DNA of 64,000 bases from Pseudomonadota bacterium (GTDB lineage Bacteria > Bdellovibrionota > Bacteriovoracia > Bacteriovoracales > Bacteriovoracaceae): positions 558,001-622,000 of the forward strand of contig JAIYBW010000004.1 of assembly GCA_027488375.1 (NCBI GenBank), in the 5' to 3' direction. The notes under the pieces were generated by a model, which searched no databases, had not been told where the DNA came from, and worked only from the letters and a program-made list of their open reading frames with translations. The translations under genes were made by a program, and so were the position numbers. This document shows positions 34,140-43,094 of the stretch, in pieces. Each line of letters begins with the position of its first letter. Positions within the stretch are counted from its first letter, which is position 1.

Positions 34140-36095
34140 TTAGAAGGTGTACTGGGCCCCAGCAACTAAGCTTCTTCCGGCCAGTGGTGCAATCTCTTTA
34201 AGTGTTGAGGTATGAAGTCTTGCCTCTTGATTGAGGATGTTTTTTAATCTTCCAAACAAACTCCATCGACCATTGTTTTCAAGAATTTGATAAAAAACTC
34301 CAGCGTTTAAAAGGGTGAAGCCTTTAGTTCTTTTTTCATTCTCAGCTGTTTGATGCTGCTCAAAATTATACTGGGCCTCAACATCCCCACTCCAGCGATC
34401 TTTTAACATTTCTAGACCTACTGCGAGACGAGGAGGAGAGATACGAGGTAAATTATCCCCAGAGCCTTTTTCTACACCGCGAACAAAATCAGCTTTTGTT
34501 GTTATATGTAGTGCAGACTCGCCTAACCTCTTTTTTCCTTCAAACTCAAGTCCATAAAAGAGAGCATCAACCTGCTTATAGCGTGAAACTTTAAGATCTG
34601 GATCATCATCAGTCTCTTCAGTTAATTCGTCAGTGAGGTAAAGAGCAATGTAATCTTTAAAGTCTTGAGCAAAAAAGTTGAGTTGGGTTTGCACAGAATC
34701 TGACTTATATTTGAGTCCTGTATCAAGAGCGATTGCTTTTTCTTTTCTTAAATTCTCAAAACCATCTTCATAGAGTCCTGAGGCTACATGATATCCTTTA
34801 GCAAAGAGCTCCTGAAAGTTAGGCAATCTTTCTGTATAACTTAAGGCAATGTTTCCTTGATGAGTTTCACTGAATGCATGCTTGTAACCTAATGAGCCGT
34901 TATACCCAAGAAATGAACGGGCCTTTCCAGCTGAAGATTCATCTTTGACAGTCCCGGATTCTGCGCGGGCACCAAAAGAAACAGCATCACTTCCAAGATT
35001 CATTTCTTGCAAGGTAAAAAGAGAGACCACTTGATTACGCGAAGTGGGAAGGTAAGCTTCCTTACCAACAGCAGAAAAATTAAAAAACTGAGTCTGAAGA
35101 CCAGTAATACCTTTAACGGAAGAAAGCTCTGACATAAGTTCCATACGAGACTCATTTCCCTCATTGGCAAAACTTGTTTTTGCGTCTCCTGATTCAAACT
35201 CTTTATGACCATAATCGGCCTGGGCGGTTTTAAAGCGAATACTTTTGAGAATATCCCCCGCTATATAATACTCACCATGAAACTCTAGACGGTCTTGCTT
35301 CATTTTAATATCAACTGATTCTTCAGCAACGGCGCCATAAAACTGATCAAAAAAGTAATACGAGAGACCGGCATAACCTTTATTAAAAATTCTTGAGGCC
35401 CCAATACCAGCAGTCTTTTGCACACTTTCACTGTTTGGTAATTTATCGACATTCATCATTTCGCCAAGATCACTGGCGCGCTCTTTCTTGTTGGGCTTAG
35501 GAATTCTTAGGTCATTGGCATTTCGATAACCAGCATCAGCATGGATCATCCATTGGTCTTTGCCGTAATCTAATTTCGCTCCAGCACTCAAAGCATCCTG
35601 AGCAGAATCACCTTGGATTAAAATATCCTGTGTATGACCTTCCTCAAATTTTTTATGAATCCTATTTGTATTCATATTAATCACACCGCCAACAGCACTT
35701 GATCCATAAAGAAGACTCATGGGTCCGCGAACAACTTCGATTGAATCAATAATGAGAGTATCGACTGGAACTGCATGATCAACACTTTGTGAAGAGGCAT
35801 CTAATGTTCCTAATCCGTTTTGTAGAATTCTAATTCGATCACCATCTAGACCTCTAATAATGGGTCTTGAGGCATTGGGACCAAAAGATGTAGTTTGCAC
35901 GCCAACTTCATTGCGGAGAGTGTCCCCGAGAGTATTTTCCCGTCTTTTTTTAAGTTCCTCTTTTTCCAGGGTTTTGACACTTGGAACGAATTCCACGAGA
36001 GCATCAGGAATGCCTTGATGGAGGACTTGAACTTTTTGCAAATTTTCTTCTTGAGCAAAAACAAATGGTGACAATAAAAGTAACGGTAATAACAT
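34140..36095 (-). CDS. TonB-dependent outer-membrane receptor, ZnuD-like
   Basis: 651 aa. A signal peptide is followed by a plug domain: LGDTLRNEVGVQTTSFG, RPIIRGLDGDRIRILQNG, SSQSVDHAVPVDTL, IEVVRGPMSLLYGSSAVGGVIN. A 22-strand-type barrel ends in ...VAGAQYTF with the terminal Phe. The plug, especially the SVDHAVPVD segment, matches ZnuD-type zinc receptors. Linkage to a divergent Zur-like gene across a 21-bp palindrome supports zinc import and repression when zinc is plentiful. GGAGAG four bases upstream selects the ATG at 36095. A TonB-like protein is encoded at 43084-43662. Confidence 0.9.
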   Translation of the reverse strand: MLLPLLLLSPFVFAQEENLQKVQVLHQGIPDALVEFVPSVKTLEKEELKKRRENTLGDTLRNEVGVQTTSFGPNASRPIIRGLDGDRIRILQNGLGTLDASSQSVDHAVPVDTLIIDSIEVVRGPMSLLYGSSAVGGVINMNTNRIHKKFEEGHTQDILIQGDSAQDALSAGAKLDYGKDQWMIHADAGYRNANDLRIPKPNKKERASDLGEMMNVDKLPNSESVQKTAGIGASRIFNKGYAGLSYYFFDQFYGAVAEESVDIKMKQDRLEFHGEYYIAGDILKSIRFKTAQADYGHKEFESGDAKTSFANEGNESRMELMSELSSVKGITGLQTQFFNFSAVGKEAYLPTSRNQVVSLFTLQEMNLGSDAVSFGARAESGTVKDESSAGKARSFLGYNGSLGYKHAFSETHQGNIALSYTERLPNFQELFAKGYHVASGLYEDGFENLRKEKAIALDTGLKYKSDSVQTQLNFFAQDFKDYIALYLTDELTEETDDDPDLKVSRYKQVDALFYGLEFEGKKRLGESALHITTKADFVRGVEKGSGDNLPRISPPRLAVGLEMLKDRWSGDVEAQYNFEQHQTAENEKRTKGFTLLNAGVFYQILENNGRWSLFGRLKNILNQEARLHTSTLKEIAPLAGRSLVAGAQYTF

Positions 36096-36105
36096 AAAAC
36101 TCTCC

Positions 36106-36126
36106 AAATGCGACTTAGTTGCATTT
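36106..36126. promoter_or_regulatory. Zur/Fur-family-type palindrome
   Basis: A 21-bp perfect dyad with half-sites AAATGCnACT and AGTnGCATTT around one central base, lying 10 bp upstream of the receptor ATG and 32 bp from the zur-like ATG. Size and placement fit a Zur-type operator. Confidence 0.7.
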
Positions 36127-36158
36127 ACATTTTAGACAAAATTTGATAAAAGTAAATC

Positions 36159-36587
36159 ATGAAACATTCCCATGATCACAATTTTTTGGAACAACTTGAT
36201 AATCAAGGGTTAAAGAAAACAGAGCTCAGACTGGCCGTGCTAAAAATACTGAGTGAGGCAAATTCCCCTCTCAGCGCAGATGAAATCAGTCAGAAATTAA
36301 AAAAAGTGAGCTTTGACAGGGCAACACTCTTTAGAACCCTCAAAACATTCACAGAAAAACATCTGATTTCTGGTATTGATCTTGGGGAAGGTTGCCAAAG
36401 ATATGAAATTAATTGCGTGACTCACCACCACCACCACCACATCATTTGCTCCCAATGCAAAAAAATTGAAATTGTTCCGTTTTGCATTCCCAATGAGTTT
36501 AAGGAATTTTTAACGGGCCGTGGCTACCAAGAAATAACTCACCGCATGGACTTTTCAGGAATTTGTGTAAAATGCTATAAATCATGA
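36159..36587 (+). CDS. zur: Fur-family regulator, probably Zur
   Basis: 142 aa. An N-terminal winged helix (TELRLAVLKILSEANSPLSADEISQKL, DRATLFRTLKTF) is followed by a metal-binding dimerisation domain with structural zinc cysteines C97, C100, C136 and C139. A run of six His (89-94) precedes the CxxC and extends the usual HHHH motif. Divergence from a ZnuD-like receptor makes zinc the likely metal. No clear Shine-Dalgarno is present. Confidence 0.85.
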   Translation: MKHSHDHNFLEQLDNQGLKKTELRLAVLKILSEANSPLSADEISQKLKKVSFDRATLFRTLKTFTEKHLISGIDLGEGCQRYEINCVTHHHHHHIICSQCKKIEIVPFCIPNEFKEFLTGRGYQEITHRMDFSGICVKCYKS

Positions 36588-36620
36588 CTGAAATCAGTTA
36601 GAATTCAGACCTGCCAAATA

Positions 36621-36649
36621 TTGTTTATGTATTATCTAATGCATAAATT
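36621..36649 (+). promoter_or_regulatory. Promoter of lipid-modification operon
   Basis: TTGTTT (36621-36626), a 17-bp spacer and TAAATT (36644-36649), placing initiation near 36656. Confidence 0.4.
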
Positions 36650-36657
36650 TATCAGTT

Positions 36658-36691
36658 TAGGCATATTTAAACTCAATTTTTAGAATGCCTA
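36658..36691 (+). promoter_or_regulatory. Inverted repeat in leader of lipid operon
   Basis: TAGGCAT (36658-36664) and ATGCCTA (36685-36691), with a 20-base loop. The right arm abuts the AGGAT ribosome-binding site of the first gene, so pairing could limit translation. Confidence 0.35.
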
Positions 36692-36698
36692 GGATGAT

Positions 36699-37484
36699 AT
36701 GTTTTTAATGCTTTTAGGACCTCTCTTACTCATTCATTGTTTTTATATTTTGGCCGTGATCAAAAAAAACCTTAGTGTTATCGATACGGCCTGGGGACTT
36801 GGATTTGTTATTCTAGCTCTGTCTGGTTGTATTGAATCTGAATTTAAAAATCAGAGAGAAAATTTATTATTCATACTCACCACTCTTTGGGGTCTTCGAT
36901 TGGCCATCTTTCTTCACCTCAGAAATCATGGGAAGCCAGAAGATTTTCGATATGCTCAGTGGCGACAAGAATGGGGACATAAGACAAATCAAATCGCCTA
37001 CTTTAAAGTTTATTGGCTTCAGTACTTTCTTATGCTCATCGTAGCTCTACCAATTATTGGTTCTCACCATAGCGCTGTGATGAGCTTGAGCTTCTTGAAC
37101 ATCTTAGGGTTATTATGTTGGATGCTAGGGATGCTTTGGGAAGTCATGGCCGATCATCAAAAAAATGAATTTAAAAAAAGAGAAGAGAATAAAAATAAAT
37201 TCATCCGTTCTGGGTTATTTAAATTCAGCCGACACCCCAATTATTTTGGCGAAACTCTCCTTTGGTGGGGCATAGGTCTTATGGCCCTTGATGGGTCAAA
37301 TTATTGGATCATGATAGGTCCCCTCTTCTTGAACTTCTTGCTTTTAAAAGTTTCTGGAGTTCCTATGCTTGAGAAACGACACAAGGAAAATCTAGCTTAT
37401 CAAGAGTATGCTCTCAGTACACCCAGACTGATTCCAAGTATAAAATTAATCATGTCATCAATGACTCAGAAGAAAGGTGAATAA
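36699..37484 (+). CDS. DUF1295 steroid-reductase-like membrane protein
   Basis: 261 aa, about seven membrane segments, with the C-terminal signature RSGLFKFSRHPNYFGETLLWWG shared by DUF1295 and isoprenylcysteine methyltransferase-like/steroid 5-alpha-reductase folds that bind NADPH or SAM in the membrane. In comparable clusters it accompanies cyclopropane-fatty-acid-type enzymes. It is the first gene of a tightly coupled seven-gene operon. AGGAT lies just before the ATG. The substrate is presumably a modified fatty acyl chain. Confidence 0.85.
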   Translation: MFLMLLGPLLLIHCFYILAVIKKNLSVIDTAWGLGFVILALSGCIESEFKNQRENLLFILTTLWGLRLAIFLHLRNHGKPEDFRYAQWRQEWGHKTNQIAYFKVYWLQYFLMLIVALPIIGSHHSAVMSLSFLNILGLLCWMLGMLWEVMADHQKNEFKKREENKNKFIRSGLFKFSRHPNYFGETLLWWGIGLMALDGSNYWIMIGPLFLNFLLLKVSGVPMLEKRHKENLAYQEYALSTPRLIPSIKLIMSSMTQKKGE

Positions 37485-37485
37485 A

Positions 37486-38733
37486 GTGAAAATTGCGGTT
37501 GTAGGAAGTGGAATATCAGGTCTAGTCGCTGCTCATGTCTTAGCAAGAAAACATGAGGTCCATCTTTTTGAGTCAGAAAATCGTCTTGGAGGTCATACAC
37601 ATACTCACACGGTTGATGTCGCCTCAGGAAGTTATCAAGTTGATACAGGATTTATTGTTCATAATGATCGAAATTATCCTAACTTTGTGAAACTGATGCA
37701 ACAACTTGGAGTTGAAACTCAAAACTCCTTCATGAGTTTTAGTGTAAAAGTTGAAGAGAATGGTCTTGAATATAATGGAACAAACATCAATTCTCTTTTT
37801 TGCCAGAGAAGAAATATTTTCAATCCTAAATTTTATAAAATGATTCAAGATATTCTTCGTTTTAACAAAGAAGCCACCCAGTATTATTTAAATCATAAAG
37901 AAGAGGCTCCAGACAAAATGACCCTTGAGGATTACCTTCTTCAAAATAAGTATTCAAAAGAATTCATGGAATATTATGTCATGCCTATGGGAGCAGCCAT
38001 ATGGTCGGCCAGCAGAGAAGAGATGAAACAATTCCCGCTCCACTTCTTTGTTCGTTTTTTTCATCATCATGGGATGCTCACTGTTGATGAGCGACCACAA
38101 TGGAAGGTCTTGATTGGTGGCTCAAAAACTTATATCCCAAAAATTACTGAAAACTTTAAAAATAATATCCATCTCAATACTCCTGTTACTTCGGTGAGAC
38201 GTGATGGGGAAGAAGTCATCATCAACGAAAAAGAACAGTTTGATCACGTTGTGTTTGCTTGTCATGCCAATCACGCCCTCGGCATGATCAAAGACCCATC
38301 CCAAGAAGAAATTAAAGTCATGAGTGGTTTTAGTTATAGACCGAATGACATTATCCTTCATACAGACACCAGTGTGCTTCCAAAAAGTAAAAATGGTCAT
38401 GCAAGCTGGAACTATTATCTACCTAAGGTTCAACAAGACCGTGTGGCCGTCACTTATCACATGAATATACTTCAGGGGATAAAAGCACCTGAAGTCTTTT
38501 TGGTTTCGTTGAATATGGATCACCTCATCGATCCAAAAAAAGTCATTAAAAAGATTAAATACTCACACCCCGTTTACAATCAATCTGCCGTTGAATCACA
38601 AAAAAAATGGTCCACAATTAGCAATCTTGAATCAAGAACTCATTTTTGCGGAGCTTACTGGGGAAATGGCTTCCATGAAGATGGAGTCAAAAGTGCCCTC
38701 ATGGTCACAGAAACTTTTGGACTGGGGCTATGA
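37486..38733 (+). CDS. FAD-dependent amine-oxidase-like protein (COG2907)
   Basis: 415 aa. An N-terminal FAD dinucleotide motif (VVGSGISGLVAAHVLA, FESENRLGGHTHTH) and a long flavin-containing amine oxidoreductase domain ending HFCGAYWGNGFHEDGVKSA. This family travels with DUF1365 and CFA-synthase genes and probably oxidises or desaturates acyl chains rather than amines. GTG at 37486 is preferred because AAAGG lies eight bases upstream; a GTG at 37477 overlaps that site. It overlaps the following gene by four bases. Confidence 0.88.
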   Translation: MKIAVVGSGISGLVAAHVLARKHEVHLFESENRLGGHTHTHTVDVASGSYQVDTGFIVHNDRNYPNFVKLMQQLGVETQNSFMSFSVKVEENGLEYNGTNINSLFCQRRNIFNPKFYKMIQDILRFNKEATQYYLNHKEEAPDKMTLEDYLLQNKYSKEFMEYYVMPMGAAIWSASREEMKQFPLHFFVRFFHHHGMLTVDERPQWKVLIGGSKTYIPKITENFKNNIHLNTPVTSVRRDGEEVIINEKEQFDHVVFACHANHALGMIKDPSQEEIKVMSGFSYRPNDIILHTDTSVLPKSKNGHASWNYYLPKVQQDRVAVTYHMNILQGIKAPEVFLVSLNMDHLIDPKKVIKKIKYSHPVYNQSAVESQKKWSTISNLESRTHFCGAYWGNGFHEDGVKSALMVTETFGLGL

Positions 38734-39494
38734 ATTTAAACAGCTCACTTTATATCGGAAATGTTGAACACCGTAGACTCTCTCCGGTGAAGAATATTTT
38801 TAATTATTCAGTTTGCTATTACTTCGTTGATCTTGCAGAAGTGCAAAGCCTTTTCAATAAACCATTCATATTTAGCTACAATCGCCCTGGGCTTTTAAGC
38901 TTTAATAGAAAACACTACTTAGGGGACTCTAAAAAAGATCTTGCTTCAGAGGTATCGAGAGTTATTAAAGAACAAACGAATGAAATCTTCCAGGGAAGTA
39001 TAAAAATTCTAACGAACATTTCTTATTTTGGATTTTGTTTTAATCCTGTGAGCTTCTACTACTGCTACGAGGAAGGGAATAAAGACCTTAAATATATTGT
39101 TTCAGAAATTACTAATACTCCGTGGGGAGAAAAGCATCAAAATGTTTTTAAGATGCCTCAAGGCTCTGAAAAAATGAAAATCGAATTTAAAAAGGATTTT
39201 CATGTTTCCCCCTTCATGCCAATGGAAATTGATTACACCTGGATATTTCATGCTCCCCAAGAGGATCTCTTTGTCTATATGCAAAACCGACATCAAGGCG
39301 AAGAAAAAATATTTTTCGATACAACATTAAAGCTTAAAAAGAGAGAGCTCTCTTCAAAGAATATCATCAAAGCATTCTTACAGTTTCCATTTATCACCTT
39401 TAAAACAGTCCTCGCTATCTATTATCAGGCAGCGAAGCTTTATATTAAAAAAGTCCCTTTTTATACACACCCTGCAAAGGTAAAAGTCTCATGA
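38730..39494 (+). CDS. DUF1365 protein
   Basis: 254 aa of the DUF1365 family: SLYIGNVEHRRLSPVKNIFNY, LTNISYFGFCFNPVSFYYCY, EITNTPWGEKH, KDFHVSPFMPM. The biochemical role is undefined. It almost always sits between an amine-oxidase-like gene and a CFA-type methyltransferase, as here, and is linked to unusual fatty acids. Coupled by ATGA overlaps on both sides. Confidence 0.9.
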   Translation: MNLNSSLYIGNVEHRRLSPVKNIFNYSVCYYFVDLAEVQSLFNKPFIFSYNRPGLLSFNRKHYLGDSKKDLASEVSRVIKEQTNEIFQGSIKILTNISYFGFCFNPVSFYYCYEEGNKDLKYIVSEITNTPWGEKHQNVFKMPQGSEKMKIEFKKDFHVSPFMPMEIDYTWIFHAPQEDLFVYMQNRHQGEEKIFFDTTLKLKKRELSSKNIIKAFLQFPFITFKTVLAIYYQAAKLYIKKVPFYTHPAKVKVS

Positions 39495-40756
39495 GTACAC
39501 AAATCCTTCCTAAAGATAAATCACTTAGTAAGTGGGTTGAAAATTTTCCGGCCATGGATAATGTTTGTCGCAAAATTTTATTTAAAAAATTTGAAAGCCT
39601 TAAGCATGGACTTGTTACGATTGAAGACAGTGATAAAACCTACGCTTTTGGTGAATCCGATAAAAGTTTAAAAATTAAAATTACCGTCAAGAAATCATCT
39701 TTCTTTTCAAGAACTCTTTTTGGTGGAAGTATTGGTAACTCTGAAAGTTATATTGATGGGGACTGGGAGTGCGATAATCTTACAGACCTTGTACGACTCT
39801 TTGTCCTTAATCGTGACCTACTCAACGACATTGATAGTGGTGTGGGAAAAATTTTACAACCAGTTCAGAAAGTCTTCCACGGACTAAAATCAAACACCAT
39901 TGAGGGAAGTCGTGAAAATATCCGCTCCCATTATGATATTGGAAATGATTTCTTTAAGTTGTTCCTTGATGAAACAATGATGTATAGCTGCGGACTTTTC
40001 AAAACGAAGTCATCTTCTCTAAAAGAGGCGTCTATTTTAAAGATTGCAACATTATGTGAGAAGCTTGACCTTAAGCAGACTGATCACCTTATAGAGATCG
40101 GAACAGGCTGGGGCTCTCTCGCCATCTATGCTGCTCAAAATTATGGTTGTAAAGTTACGACAACAACGATTTCAACAGAGCAATTCCAATATGCGGTAGA
40201 AAAAGTTAAAGAAGCTGGGCTTGAAGATAAAGTGACAGTTCTCTTCGAGGATTATCGAAAACTGACTGGAGTTTATGACAAGCTTGTTTCAGTTGAAATG
40301 ATTGAAGCCGTTGGCCTTAACTTCCTTGATACATATTTCGCTAAGTGCTCCTCACTTATTAAAGAAAATGGAATCATGGTCTTACAGGCCATTACCATCA
40401 GAGACCAATATTATGAAAATGCAAAAAACTCTGTGGATTTTATCCAGCGCCATATTTTCCCAGGCTCAGGCATTCCATCAGTTCATGCCATGATGAACTC
40501 AATCACTCAAAAAACAAATATGATCCTCATCGATCAAAAAGATTTTGCAGAAGATTATGCCCAGACACTGAAGTGTTGGGCCGATCAATTAGAAAAAAAC
40601 AAAGATCAAATTACACAATTGGGTTATCCTCACTACCTCTACCGCCTTTGGCAGTATTATTTTTCTTACTGCGAAGGAGGATTTAGAGAAAGGGCCATTG
40701 GACTCTCTCAATTAGTTCTGGCCAAACCACTATATAAAAATAGGAGTTTATTATGA
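39491..40756 (+). CDS. Cyclopropane-fatty-acid synthase-type methyltransferase
   Basis: 421 aa. An N-terminal lipid-binding region is followed by a SAM methyltransferase: IRSHYDIGNDFFKLFLDETMMYSCGLF, SAM loop IGTGWGSLAIYAAQNYG, VSVEMIEAVG with the conserved Glu, and FIQRHIFPGSGIPS with the bicarbonate-site His. These are classic CFA synthase features, adding a methylene or methyl to unsaturated phospholipid acyl chains at the membrane. Four-base overlaps couple it to both neighbours. Confidence 0.92.
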   Translation: MSTQILPKDKSLSKWVENFPAMDNVCRKILFKKFESLKHGLVTIEDSDKTYAFGESDKSLKIKITVKKSSFFSRTLFGGSIGNSESYIDGDWECDNLTDLVRLFVLNRDLLNDIDSGVGKILQPVQKVFHGLKSNTIEGSRENIRSHYDIGNDFFKLFLDETMMYSCGLFKTKSSSLKEASILKIATLCEKLDLKQTDHLIEIGTGWGSLAIYAAQNYGCKVTTTTISTEQFQYAVEKVKEAGLEDKVTVLFEDYRKLTGVYDKLVSVEMIEAVGLNFLDTYFAKCSSLIKENGIMVLQAITIRDQYYENAKNSVDFIQRHIFPGSGIPSVHAMMNSITQKTNMILIDQKDFAEDYAQTLKCWADQLEKNKDQITQLGYPHYLYRLWQYYFSYCEGGFRERAIGLSQLVLAKPLYKNRSLL

Positions 40757-41799
40757 TAGAGCATTTTATTAAGGCCATGGAAAATGGCCATATTCCTGAT
40801 ACGGCCATCCGTTTTGGGATTAGAAAACTTTGTAAGCAGAGATTAGACGAGCTTCATGTAAGTTCTCTTCAAAGCAAGCAAGAAAAAGCAGAAGAGTATA
40901 AAACGTCTCTATTAAATTCACCTTTAGCGGTTCATACAAAAGATGCAAACGAGCAGCATTACGAACTTCCCCCTGAATTTTTCCTCAATGTTTTGGGTAA
41001 GAATTTAAAATACAGCTCGTGCTTCTATGCTCCTGAGACAAAGTCCTTGGATGAAGCTGAGGACCTCGCTCTCAGAATAAGTTGTGAAAGAGCTCAAATT
41101 AAAGATGGGATGAGAATTCTAGAATTAGGCTGTGGCTGGGGCTCACTTACTCTTCACATGGCAAAAACTTATCCTCAATCAAAAATTGTGGCAATTTCAA
41201 ACTCTGCTCCACAAAAAGCATTCATTGATGAGCAAGCGAAGAAACGTGGATTAACCAATATACTGGTTCTTACACGAGATATTTCACAACTTGAGAGCCT
41301 AGCACTCGAATTCGACTCCTTTGATCGAGTCATGAGTATTGAAATGTTTGAACATTTCAAAAACTATGAAAAATTACTTTCTAAAATATCGGACGTCCTT
41401 TCCCCTGAAGGAAAACTTTTCGTCCATATATTTACTCACAAAGAGTACTCTTATCCGTTTGAGGTGGAGGGAGAGGACAACTGGATGGGGAAATACTTTT
41501 TCACCGGTGGACAAATGCCTTCTCACCATCTTCTTTACTCTTTCCAGAAAGATCTTATTCTTCAAAATTCTTGGGCATGGGATGGTGTTCACTATCAGAA
41601 GACATCTGAAGACTGGCTTAAAAATATGGATAAGAACGCAGATCTCATAAAAAATATTTTTGACAAAACTTATGGCAAAGAAAGTGTTCAGTGGTTTAAC
41701 CGCTGGCGCGTTTTCTTTTTATCGTGTGCAGAACTATTTGGATACGACAAGGGACAAGAATGGGGAGTTTCTCATTATCTTTTTTCAAAAAGATCTTAA
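40753..41799 (+). CDS. Second CFA-family SAM methyltransferase
   Basis: 348 aa, paralogous to the preceding gene: YELPPEFFLNVLGKNLKYSSCFY and LELGCGWGSLTLHMA are preserved, with SIEMFEHFKNYE replacing the EMIEAVG block. The later segment (FTHKEYSYPFEVEGEDNWMGKYFFTGG) matches the plant coclaurine N-methyltransferase-like branch more than true CFA synthases. It may methylate a modified acyl chain or another amphiphile. ATGA overlap with the upstream gene. Confidence 0.85.
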   Translation: MIEHFIKAMENGHIPDTAIRFGIRKLCKQRLDELHVSSLQSKQEKAEEYKTSLLNSPLAVHTKDANEQHYELPPEFFLNVLGKNLKYSSCFYAPETKSLDEAEDLALRISCERAQIKDGMRILELGCGWGSLTLHMAKTYPQSKIVAISNSAPQKAFIDEQAKKRGLTNILVLTRDISQLESLALEFDSFDRVMSIEMFEHFKNYEKLLSKISDVLSPEGKLFVHIFTHKEYSYPFEVEGEDNWMGKYFFTGGQMPSHHLLYSFQKDLILQNSWAWDGVHYQKTSEDWLKNMDKNADLIKNIFDKTYGKESVQWFNRWRVFFLSCAELFGYDKGQEWGVSHYLFSKRS

Positions 41800-42341
41800 T
41801 TTTTAACATCCTCTTCCTTGCATTCAGTGCATTTGGGGATGTGAAAATTGAAGGTGTTAAACTACCTGCAATAATGAAGTGTGCAGGCCAAGATATCGCT
41901 TTGAGCGGTCATGGGCTTCGCACGGCCACTTTTTTTAAAATAAAAATTTACGTGGCCGGCTTTTATGCTGGAGAAAAAATTTCATCCAGTAATTTAGAAA
42001 AACTCGCCCAGCGCCCACTTTGCTTCTCTTTTACTTACCTTAAAGATTTTAGTGACTCTGATGTTGATCGGGCCTGGAGCTATCAGTTTGAAGAAAGTTC
42101 TGAGCATAGTTACCCAAAATTTAAAGATGATGTTAAGTTGTTAAAAAACTTTTTTGGCAAAATTTATGGTGAAAGAAATCAGGTTATTGAACTCTCCCAA
42201 GACTCAACATTTTTTTATGAAAACGGCAAACCTGTCGGAGAAATCAAAGGAGCTGATTTTCAGAAAGCTTTTTTATCCATTTGGTTTGGAAAAAAACCAC
42301 CGACAGAAGAATTAAAAAAATCTTTACTAGGACATAATTAA
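41760..42341 (+). CDS. Exported chalcone-isomerase-like protein
   Basis: 193 aa with a signal peptide ending AFSAFG. Mature domain of the bacterial chalcone-isomerase-like family: VKIEGVKLPAIMKC, LSGHGLRTATFFKIKIYVAGFYAG, CFSFTYLKDFS and FLSIWFGKKPP. Related eukaryotic folds bind fatty acids; enzymatic activity is not expected. The ATG at 41760 (AAGGGA five bases upstream) lies inside the end of the preceding gene, overlapping 40 bases. It probably binds or carries the modified lipid in the periplasm. Confidence 0.85.
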   Translation: MGSFSLSFFKKILIFNILFLAFSAFGDVKIEGVKLPAIMKCAGQDIALSGHGLRTATFFKIKIYVAGFYAGEKISSSNLEKLAQRPLCFSFTYLKDFSDSDVDRAWSYQFEESSEHSYPKFKDDVKLLKNFFGKIYGERNQVIELSQDSTFFYENGKPVGEIKGADFQKAFLSIWFGKKPPTEELKKSLLGHN

Positions 42342-42350
42342 GGGAACTTT

Positions 42351-43094
42351 ATGGCGATTTCTACTTTATGTTTCATCTGCTTTTTTTTCGGATACACCAT
42401 CAACATGTTTTATATCAGTGTCCTCTATCATAGGGCCCTCACTCATAAATCTATCCATCTTGGGCCCAAAATGCTTAAGTGGCTTGGCTTAACTGGAGTA
42501 TGGTTCACTGGCCTTGATCCAAAGACATGGGCCTGCATGCACCGATTGCATCATGCGTATTCAGATACGGATAAGGATCCTCATAGCCCAGCGAGATTTG
42601 GAGTATTTGGAGTTTGGATCTCTCAATATACATCCTACATGGAAATACAAAATAAATTATTAGCGCAAGATCCAGAACTTAATCTCTTAGTTAAGGATAT
42701 TCCTTTTAACGTAAGTTATACGAATAGAAAAAATCTCAGTTGGCTCCCCTACATTATCCATGGATTTATTGGATTTGCCCTAGGCTCATGGCTGAACGGT
42801 TTTGCTGGAGCAGCCTATTTCCTTGGAATGATGAGCCACCCTGTTCAAGGCTGGATGGTAAATGCTCTTGCTCATAAATATGGAAGAAGAAATTTTAGCA
42901 CCCCAGATCAATCAACAAACAATACTCTCGTTGGCCTCTTTGTTTTTGGAGAGGGGTATCAGAATAACCACCACCATGCTCCTCAGAACGCAAAATTTTC
43001 AGTTAAATGGTACGAAATTGATTTTGGATACTTGATGTGCCTAATCTCAGAAAAGATAGGGCTCCTTAAAATTAATAGAAACACTACATTTTAA
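42351..43094 (+). CDS. Fatty-acid desaturase, delta-9 type
   Basis: 247 aa membrane di-iron enzyme. Three histidine boxes are seen: HRALTH, HRLHHAYSD and NNHHHAP, with membrane pairs between. This corresponds to acyl-CoA/acyl-lipid delta-9 desaturases, somewhat short. It would supply the cis double bond that the CFA-type methyltransferases modify. It is last in the operon, nine bases after the chalcone-isomerase-like gene, and overlaps the convergent TonB-like gene by 11 bases. Confidence 0.9.
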   Translation: MAISTLCFICFFFGYTINMFYISVLYHRALTHKSIHLGPKMLKWLGLTGVWFTGLDPKTWACMHRLHHAYSDTDKDPHSPARFGVFGVWISQYTSYMEIQNKLLAQDPELNLLVKDIPFNVSYTNRKNLSWLPYIIHGFIGFALGSWLNGFAGAAYFLGMMSHPVQGWMVNALAHKYGRRNFSTPDQSTNNTLVGLFVFGEGYQNNHHHAPQNAKFSVKWYEIDFGYLMCLISEKIGLLKINRNTTF

